This document shows positions 1-3,756 of a stretch of 6,354 bases of DNA, in pieces. The stretch is from Spartobacteria bacterium (lineage in GTDB: Bacteria; Verrucomicrobiota; Verrucomicrobiia; Chthoniobacterales; UBA10450): NCBI GenBank assembly GCA_021324035.1, contig JAJPJU010000243.1:1-6354 (forward strand), read 5' to 3'. Positions within the stretch are counted from its first letter, which is position 1. Every line of letters starts with the position of its first letter. Position numbers and translations under genes: made by a program. The notes beneath the pieces were generated by a model. That model was not told the origin of the DNA. It made no database searches and worked only from the letters and a program-made list of their open reading frames with translations.

Positions 1-224
1 CCAATTAATTTAATTGGTTCGACTCCATGTCCGCGCATCGCTTTCGCAAGTAATTCAACCGAAGGCGGCCATAAAGTTTCAGTGGCCTCGGCCGGTCGCC
101 CTTTCAATGCTTGTTTCAGCAGACACTTTGGACACAAATCGGGCACAATCAGCGCGCCTTCAAAAACAAACCCGCATTGCGGACACTTTTTTGGGTTCAC
201 GTTTACTTCCATATATAGCGCCAT
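1..224 (-). CDS. Zinc-ribbon Ser/Thr protein kinase, N-terminal fragment (runs off left edge)
   Basis: An open frame starts at ATG 224-222 and is still open at base 1, giving 74 complete residues. Seen: two CxxC knuckles, CPQC (Cys14/Cys17) and CPKC (Cys31/Cys34), form a small zinc ribbon ending in CLLKQAL; after a short linker the frame reads EPIKLIG just at the edge. Known: many verrucomicrobial and planctomycetal Hanks-type kinases begin with a 'CPxCG...LCPxCLL' ribbon, then a Pro-rich linker and the ATP-binding loop 'LIGxGGMGxVY'. Inferred: this is such a kinase, and the visible LIG begins the P-loop; the catalytic domain lies outside. The start is 11 bp after the response regulator stop, so the two are probably cotranscribed. 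A second in-frame ATG at 212 is possible; neither has a clear Shine-Dalgarno. If the downstream part is not a kinase, it is at least a zinc-ribbon protein. Confidence 0.75.
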   Translation of the reverse strand, partial: MALYMEVNVNPKKCPQCGFVFEGALIVPDLCPKCLLKQALKGRPAEATETLWPPSVELLAKAMRGHGVEPIKLI

Positions 225-235
225 TCGCCCATTGG

Positions 236-835
236 TTAGGCCGCCGGTGCGGGTGCAAGATAAGAGGCTACGGTTTGGCGGCTGAGACCCAGCTTCGGTG
301 CGGCCTTCAAAGCCGAGCCAACCCTTTCGACAACAGCGCGGGTGTATGCGCGATTAACTGAATCAGCTGTTTTAATGACGCCTGCCGTCAGCTGCGTGAA
401 CGGGTTCTTTTCTGCTTTCAGCCTGGCGTTCCAACGGTGCAACAGCACACTCAGCGATAGCCGTGCAAATGGCTTTTTTAGAAAGCAGTCCGCACCGGCC
501 AACAGCGAGTCGTCACGAGCATCGTAAAGCTCTGATTCACTCATCGCTATGACCGGCAAAAGCGGATTGACCTCGTAGCAGGTTCGAAGAATCTCCAAGC
601 CGGTCGACGGCTCTCCGGGGCTAAAGTGGTGATTCTGAAGATCCCAATCCAGGAGGACCAATGAAACCCTGCCTTCCCTTATCATGGCACACGCTGTCGA
701 AGTTAAATTAGCTTCGATGACCTGGAAGCCGTCGCCGCGTAAGTATTCGGCCAGCTGTTTGCGATAAGCATCGTGATCGTCGACAAGAAGGACGGTGAAC
801 TTAAATGAGGTGTCGGTTTTCGTTTTGATCTTCAT
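236..835 (-). CDS. Response regulator: receiver domain plus Fis-like helix-turn-helix
   Basis: A 199-residue two-component response regulator. Residues about 13-135 form the receiver domain: acidic pair Asp19-Asp20 in LLVDDHD, phospho-acceptor Asp63 in LLDWDL, Ser99 in VIAMSES, and the Lys121-Pro122 pair in FLKKPF with Phe118 as switch residue, so all catalytic positions are present. The loop after Asp63 is longer than usual and contains SPGEPSTG. Residues about 163-195 resemble the Fis/NtrC-type recognition helix (AAPKLGLSRQTVASYL), so DNA binding is likely, but there is no AAA+ domain between the two parts, unlike NtrC. ATG at 835 is the first start; a GGAG touches it directly, an unusually short spacing. 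It is followed closely by a zinc-ribbon Ser/Thr kinase gene and preceded by two sigma-54-like elements. No histidine kinase partner is visible. Family call is firm; the target genes are unknown. Confidence 0.88.
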   Translation of the reverse strand: MKIKTKTDTSFKFTVLLVDDHDAYRKQLAEYLRGDGFQVIEANLTSTACAMIREGRVSLVLLDWDLQNHHFSPGEPSTGLEILRTCYEVNPLLPVIAMSESELYDARDDSLLAGADCFLKKPFARLSLSVLLHRWNARLKAEKNPFTQLTAGVIKTADSVNRAYTRAVVERVGSALKAAPKLGLSRQTVASYLAPAPAA

Positions 836-861
836 CTCCAGGTTAATTTTTTTAACGATGT

Positions 862-877
862 AGCGAGTTGTGTGCCA
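862..877 (-). promoter_or_regulatory. Sigma-54-like -24/-12 element, proximal copy
   Basis: Minus-strand TGGCACACAACTCGCT. Against the RpoN consensus TGGCACG-N4-TTGCW it keeps TGGCAC, the invariant GG and GC at the correct spacing, and the final T; the mismatches are A for G at position 7 and C for the second T of TTGC. The predicted start site is near base 851, about 16 nt before the response regulator ATG, which suits it well. It is one of two copies sharing TGTGTGCCAAG on the plus strand. Inference from sequence only. Confidence 0.5.
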
Positions 878-882
878 AGAAA

Positions 883-898
883 TACAACATGTGTGCCA
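883..898 (-). promoter_or_regulatory. Sigma-54-like -24/-12 element, distal copy
   Basis: Minus-strand TGGCACACATGTTGTA, 21 bp upstream of the proximal copy. TGGCAC and TTG match the RpoN consensus at the right spacing, but the GC of the -12 box is GT, so it may be a weaker promoter or a competing binding site. The repeated 11-bp block (plus strand TGTGTGCCAAG at 869-879 and 890-900) has exactly two helical turns between copies, so a regulator binding a direct repeat is the alternative explanation. Confidence 0.38.
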
Positions 899-1009
899 AG
901 TGCTGTAGGCGCAGTTAGCGCTCCCCGAGAGCTAATGGTTGGGAAACAGACAAACGGCCAGCCGGGTTCCATTTGCCATCCGGCAGTAGAATAACCCCGC
1001 AGCCGGTGA

Positions 1010-1093
1010 GTGTTATTGCGACTCGACCCAGATTTCGATTTGCTTCGCGGCGATCCGCGCTTTCAGAAGTTGTGCGAGGAAAAGCAACCGTAG
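1010..1093 (+). pseudogene. 3' relic of a TPR-tailed protein (kinase/cyclase-type C-terminus)
   Basis: On the plus strand, a frame closed upstream by TGA at 1007-1009 reads through LLRLDPDFDLLRGDPRF and QKLCEEKQP to TAG at 1091-1093. Known: the ending 'LRxDPxFDxLRxDPRFQKLCEE' is a common extreme C-terminus of verrucomicrobial and acidobacterial TPR proteins such as Ser/Thr kinases and adenylate cyclases. Seen: only about 27 residues remain; just upstream, a different frame reads SRITPQPVS, which could be the preceding segment after a frameshift. Further left there is no coding match, and beyond about base 900 lies the oppositely oriented response-regulator promoter region. Inferred: the rest of the gene was deleted or displaced. 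It is too short and lacks a convincing start to be a gene in its own right. Confidence 0.6.
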
Positions 1094-1292
1094 TCGGAGC
1101 AGCCCACGAAGGAGGCCGACGGGTTTTGCCCGCTGATGCTGGAAATAGGTCTAAACTCTGCCCTTCTCAGTCGCGGGATTCCCGCGTGGCGCGTGCAGGT
1201 AGTATGCAAGGCGACTGCAATTGAGGCGCTTTAGCCCGATTTTTTGGAAGTTTGGAAGTCCAAAATCAGACAATTAGGTCGCGCACTTACAG
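1094..1292. other. Non-coding stretch between the TPR relic and the amidase stop
   Basis: I see no convincing gene here. Small frames on either strand match nothing I recognise and lack ribosome-binding sites. Two structures stand out: a 15-bp palindrome, CGCGGGA-T-TCCCGCG at 1172-1186, and a tandem TTTGGAAG (1243-1250, 1251-1258) embedded in a 7-bp inverted repeat TTTTGGA/TCCAAAA at 1242-1265. The latter lies 28 bp past the amidase stop and could be a weak terminator, but it has no T tract in the minus direction. Confidence 0.5.
1172..1186. repeat. 15-bp GC-rich palindrome
   Basis: CGCGGGA-T-TCCCGCG, perfect 7-bp arms around a single base. The one-base centre makes it a poor RNA hairpin but a plausible binding site for a dimeric regulator. 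It lies about 270-310 bp upstream of the sigma-54-like elements, further than most enhancer sites. Function unknown. Confidence 0.4.
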
Positions 1293-2084
1293 CTATGGAT
1301 TCTCAGAGTATTTGAGTCGCTGCGGCACGTCCAAATCAGCGATTCTTCGTTGCTTCTTGTTTTTATGCACTAAGTGCCTGCTTCGATGAGTTGGAGCGAG
1401 CGAAGGAAAAGCGAATTGCCGTTGCTCAATGATTCCGGCGGCGATCTGTTCCGCAATTTGCTCCCGATAGGCAGGTGTCAGTGCCAATTGAGCTTCCGTC
1501 GGATTGGTAAGAAATCCGCATTCGACCAGAACCGCCGGCGCCCGGCACTTGCGAAGCACGGAAAATTCGGCCGATCGGGTCCCACGGTTCTCGGTGCTGA
1601 CGCGATGAATAATCTCCTGTTGAATGCGCGCGGCGAGCACTGCACCGCGATTGCTTTCGGAGTAGGTCTCAATACCGCGCGCGCTACGTCGAGGCGAGGC
1701 ATTATAGTGGATGCTGACGAAGATTGCGTCGTGTTCCGCGTCGGCGATCGCGCTTCGCACTGGCAGTGGAACAAAAATATCCGTGGAGCGCGTCATTACC
1801 GTGCGCAAGCCCGCTCGTTGCAAAAGCGCTTGCAGACGCAATGCCGTATCGAGTGTAACCATTTTTTCCGGCACTGTTTGCCCGCGAATCCCTCCTGGAT
1901 CAGAGCCGCCGTGTCCTGGATCGATGACAACCATCGAAAATGAATCCTCGGCTCGTACTTGTGCCGCTGTTACCGCAAAGGCGAAGGCCACCGCCGCAAC
2001 CAAAATTTGTCGGTAGAGGATGAACAGTCCGTGCCCTCTAGAATCCAATCCCAAGGAGCATTCCTTCCGTTCTGACGAGCGCAT
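1293..2084 (-). CDS. Secreted N-acetylmuramoyl-L-alanine amidase (Amidase_3)
   Basis: Zinc amidase that cleaves the bond between N-acetylmuramic acid and L-alanine in peptidoglycan. With ATG at 2084 it has 263 residues. Residues about 20-45 are a signal peptide ending VRA, then the catalytic domain: VVIDPGHGG with zinc ligand His58, Glu73, SIHYNA with His126, and catalytic Glu188 in VLVECGFLTN. This is the full AmiA/AmiC/CwlM-type set. There is no AMIN or LysM targeting domain; the C-terminus is a short basic tail (HKNKKQRR) that might bind the wall or membrane. The start is 10 bp after the stop of the Gly/Tyr-rich gene, so the two form a likely operon. The frame stays open upstream to about 2471, but that part is only the shadow of the upstream gene. 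TTG at 2054, preceded by GGAAGGA at 7 nt, is a credible alternative start that still leaves a good signal peptide. Confidence 0.9.
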   Translation of the reverse strand: MRSSERKECSLGLDSRGHGLFILYRQILVAAVAFAFAVTAAQVRAEDSFSMVVIDPGHGGSDPGGIRGQTVPEKMVTLDTALRLQALLQRAGLRTVMTRSTDIFVPLPVRSAIADAEHDAIFVSIHYNASPRRSARGIETYSESNRGAVLAARIQQEIIHRVSTENRGTRSAEFSVLRKCRAPAVLVECGFLTNPTEAQLALTPAYREQIAEQIAAGIIEQRQFAFPSLAPTHRSRHLVHKNKKQRRIADLDVPQRLKYSENP

Positions 2085-2094
2085 CCGCAAATAG

Positions 2095-2562
2095 CTATCG
2101 ATGCCCGTGACGAGCGTAATGGCTGTGGGAAGACCGGTAACCGTGGCCGACGTAACCATAGTTATGTCCGTGACGACCGTAATAGGCTCGAGAATATGGA
2201 TAGCCGTAACCGTGGCCGCCGTAGTAGCTGAGACCATAGTAACCGGTGCCGTAATAGCCGTAACCGTAGGGATAAGAATCGTAATATCCATACGGGTAGC
2301 CCCAGCCCCAGAACGGGAAGCCACCAAAGCCGCCGATGAAGGTGACATCATTGTGGTGATGCCAATTGCCACCCCAATTGCCGCCATTCCAATGCCGGCC
2401 GTTACCCCAATGCTGGCTGTTACCCCAATGTTGGCTGTTACCCCAATGTTGGCTGTTACCATGGCCGACACTCGAATGGCCGCGTGGCCCAGCCGTGACT
2501 ACCGACGCAGCCAACGTCACCGCAACAAAGCAACTGAAGAAAAGGATCGGTTTTGCTTTCAT
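2095..2562 (-). CDS. Secreted Gly/Tyr/His-rich low-complexity protein with tandem repeats
   Basis: A 155-residue protein with no enzyme motif I recognise. Residues 1-24 are a clear signal peptide (MKAKPILFFS start, hydrophobic core, VTA cleavage site). The mature part begins with three exact GNSQHW units (residues 35-52) plus a GNGRHW variant, then Trp/Gly and HHH runs, then a long Tyr/Gly-rich region (YPYGYY, YGYGYYG type) ending in a His-rich tail (HSHYARHGHR). Cys occurs only in the signal peptide. Such composition suggests a disordered, possibly metal-binding or self-associating envelope or surface protein; that is inference. ATG at 2562 was chosen because it starts the signal peptide; the frame can be extended to a TTG at 2610. 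The only strong Shine-Dalgarno-like sequence, GGAGGTGA, lies about 13-16 nt upstream, longer than usual. The amidase gene follows at 10 bp. Confidence 0.8.
   Translation of the reverse strand: MKAKPILFFSCFVAVTLAASVVTAGPRGHSSVGHGNSQHWGNSQHWGNSQHWGNGRHWNGGNWGGNWHHHNDVTFIGGFGGFPFWGWGYPYGYYDSYPYGYGYYGTGYYGLSYYGGHGYGYPYSRAYYGRHGHNYGYVGHGYRSSHSHYARHGHR
2389..2460 (-). repeat. 18-bp tandem repeat inside the Gly-rich gene
   Basis: Four in-frame 18-bp units, three almost identical (plus strand TTACCCCAATGTTGGCTG) and a diverged fourth, encoding GNSQHW three times then GNGRHW. The near identity at the DNA level suggests recent duplication by slippage, so copy number probably varies between strains. 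Confidence 0.85.
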
Positions 2563-2683
2563 AGATGTTCCAATTTCACCTCCAAAAGCCGCCCATCCCA
2601 ATTGGACCAAGGTCCCATCATCAGGGTAGATAGGCGCCGCTCCAACTCGTTTTCGTAGCTAACGCGGTCGCGCGCGAGAGTGC

Positions 2684-2747
2684 GTAGAATATTTGCCGCA
2701 ACTTCGCCAGGCAGTTGCGAAACGACTCAAATATTAAGTGAATCTAC
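2684..2747. promoter_or_regulatory. Nested inverted-repeat structure upstream of the Gly-rich/amidase operon
   Basis: Three nested arms: GTAG 2684-2687 with CTAC 2744-2747, AATATTTG 2688-2695 with CAAATATT 2728-2735, and CGCAACT 2697-2703 with AGTTGCG 2713-2719, the last closing a 9-nt loop. The internal loops are asymmetric (1 and 8 nt; an 8-nt bulge outside), as expected for RNA rather than a simple dimer operator. It lies about 120-185 nt upstream of the Gly-rich gene start, so it could be a 5' leader element, an attenuator or a binding region. I recognise no known riboswitch in it. Confidence 0.45.
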
Positions 2748-2748
2748 A

Positions 2749-2822
2749 CAGTGACGTGTCCATGTGACGTGTGACGTGAAAGAATCAAAAGGCGAAGCCG
2801 TGTCCCCCGTCACTTGTCACTG
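2749..2822. repeat. 74-bp intergenic repeat element with terminal inverted repeats
   Basis: Bounded by CAGTGAC (2749-2755) and its exact reverse complement GTCACTG (2816-2822). Inside the left end TGACGTG occurs three times (2752-2758, 2765-2771, 2772-2778), the last two in direct tandem; the right end holds GTCACTT-GTCACTG, again with a 7-bp step. The core is A-rich, then contains GGCGAAGCC. It resembles small dispersed intergenic repeats (REP- or MITE-like). It abuts the hairpin after trxA. Mobility is inferred; no target duplication is seen. Confidence 0.5.
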
Positions 2823-2845
2823 GAATTTCCGCAGCGCGGAAATCC
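2822..2845 (-). terminator. Hairpin just after the trxA stop
   Basis: An 8-bp perfect stem (2825-2832 with 2836-2843) closes a 3-nt loop and extends two more pairs past a bulged A. It begins one base beyond the trxA stop codon, the usual place for a terminator or a 3'-end stabilising hairpin. No U tract follows in the minus direction, so it is not a canonical intrinsic terminator. Confidence 0.45.
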
Positions 2846-2846
2846 C

Positions 2847-3182
2847 TCAGGCCAGCGCTTCCAGCCGGCTGATTAAATCTTTCTTGCTCGTCATGCCGGT
2901 GACCTGGTCGCGGAGTTGACCGTTCTTGAAAAACAAAAGCGAGGGAATCGCCCGGATATTGTATTTGAAAGAAAGACTTTGGTTTTGATCGACGTTGACC
3001 TTGGCGACCTTAACCGTGTCGGCTTTTTCTTTGGCGATCTCGTCCAGCAACGGCGCGATCAGCTTGCATGGTCCGCACCATTCTGCCCAAAAATCCACCA
3101 GCACTGGTTTCTCGCTGTTGATTTCGCGGTCGAAATTTGATTCGTCGAGATTGATCGTCGCTGAGTTGTCCGTAGTAGCCAT
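2847..3182 (-). CDS. trxA: Thioredoxin
   Basis: A 111-residue cytoplasmic dithiol oxidoreductase that reduces protein disulfides and is itself recharged by thioredoxin reductase. Seen: the canonical active site WCGPC (Cys36, Cys39) in VDFWAEWCGPCK, Asp30 in the buried position before it, cis-Pro80 in IRAIPSLLFFKNG, and the KVNVDQN strand before it. Length and motif order match E. coli TrxA; there is no signal peptide or membrane segment, so this is the cytosolic type. ATG at 3182 was chosen because it gives the standard thioredoxin N-terminus; longer starts read into the upstream gene. The start overlaps the stop of the proline-rich gene in TGATG, so translation is probably coupled, which fits the lack of a good Shine-Dalgarno. 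A hairpin follows the stop. Confidence 0.96.
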   Translation of the reverse strand: MATTDNSATINLDESNFDREINSEKPVLVDFWAEWCGPCKLIAPLLDEIAKEKADTVKVAKVNVDQNQSLSFKYNIRAIPSLLFFKNGQLRDQVTGMTSKKDLISRLEALA

Positions 3183-3667
3183 CAGGAAAGATAATTCCAA
3201 ATCTGCAAAATTAAAATGGCGGCTGAGGTGGCGAGGAGCCCCCAGCAAAGTGGCATTGGCAAATCGTTGATTCGCATTTGCGGCGCCGGTTCGGACACCG
3301 GGCGGAGCGCCGGCTGCGGCGTTGCTACGACATTAACCTTGGTGACGGGGCCTTCCGCGCGCGGCAGATCAATCAGTGGCTGCGTCTTTTTCATTTCCAC
3401 TGGCGGTTTTACGGGTGGATCAGGCAACACCGTGATGCGCGCCGTCTCCTTCTTCGGAGAATGCGTGGTCATGGGCGCCGGCATCGCAGCGGCAGCGGCG
3501 CGGACGGGTGAGGGCGAATCCGGCGCGGGTGGAGGGTCCGGCGGTGGCCGGGTTGGCAGCTGTATGCGGACTGTCTGTCGGCCGGGAACTGACGAAGCTG
3601 CAGGTTTAGCCGAGGGCGAAACCATGATCCGCACCGTTTCTTTCTTGGGTTCGTGTGACTCGGCCAT
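3182..3667 (-). CDS. Proline-rich tail-anchored protein with repeated (K/R)xxT(V/A)RI motif
   Basis: A 161-residue protein I cannot assign to a named family. There is no signal peptide. A motif recurs three times: PKKETVRI (7-14), GRQTVRI (29-35) and PKKETARI (71-78), each followed by a stretch rich in Pro. Between them the chain is Pro/Ala-rich (PPPDPPPAP) and likely disordered. One hydrophobic segment near the C-terminus (about 139-158, LLATSAAILILQIW) is followed by only a few residues, so it looks like a tail-anchored inner-membrane protein with a cytosolic N-terminal tail. The Thr in a basic context might be a phosphorylation site; this is a guess. ATG at 3667 was chosen; a TTG at 3685 would add six residues. 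It is coupled to trxA by a TGATG overlap. I recall similar TVRI-repeat proteins in other Verrucomicrobiota, but cannot confirm here. Confidence 0.72.
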   Translation of the reverse strand: MAESHEPKKETVRIMVSPSAKPAASSVPGRQTVRIQLPTRPPPDPPPAPDSPSPVRAAAAAMPAPMTTHSPKKETARITVLPDPPVKPPVEMKKTQPLIDLPRAEGPVTKVNVVATPQPALRPVSEPAPQMRINDLPMPLCWGLLATSAAILILQIWNYLS

Positions 3668-3756
3668 GCGCGGTCGGACGTTCAACTAAGACGTTGCCCG
3701 ACAAAGACTATTTTGTCACTTCCGAAGTTGACTTGGCAAAAATTTCTTCGCTGTGC
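3668..3756 (-). promoter_or_regulatory. 89-bp gap with a possible weak promoter and a small hairpin
   Basis: Between the rimO stop and the proline-rich gene. Minus-strand TTGCCA (3739-3734) and CAAAAT (3715-3710) are 18 bp apart, a weak sigma-70-like pair. GACAAA/TTTGTC (3700-3705, 3712-3717) forms a 6-bp stem with a 6-nt loop. Neither is strong; this may simply be the internal gap of one long operon. Confidence 0.22.

Noticed and set aside
1..17. Perfect palindrome CCAATTAA-T-TTAATTGG at the left edge
   Set aside because: It is fully explained as coding sequence for PIKLIG in the zinc-ribbon kinase frame; nothing suggests an att site or a terminator.
915..1168. Minus-strand open frame and the nearby reading LLKARIAAKQIEIW
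   Set aside because: These are antisense to the TPR relic; the long frame has no start codon and neither matches a known protein.
973..1224. 83-codon plus-strand frame
   Set aside because: No recognisable family, no ribosome-binding site, and it overlaps the TPR relic, which reads in a different frame.
1242..1265. AT-rich inverted repeat as an intrinsic terminator for the amidase
   Set aside because: The stem is weak and no T tract follows in the minus direction; recorded only as part of the non-coding stretch.
2389..2460. Tandem 18-bp repeats as a CRISPR array
   Set aside because: There are no spacers between units; the repeat is in-frame coding sequence.
2085..2471. N-terminal extension of the amidase frame (Thr/Val/Ile-rich)
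   Set aside because: It overlaps the Gly/Tyr-rich gene in another frame on the same strand and is its compositional shadow; the signal peptide begins after 2084.
2101..2658. Plus-strand Val/Thr/Met-rich frame opposite the Gly-rich gene
   Set aside because: Its repeats (LAVTPM type) are the antisense translation of the GNSQHW repeat; no independent gene evidence.
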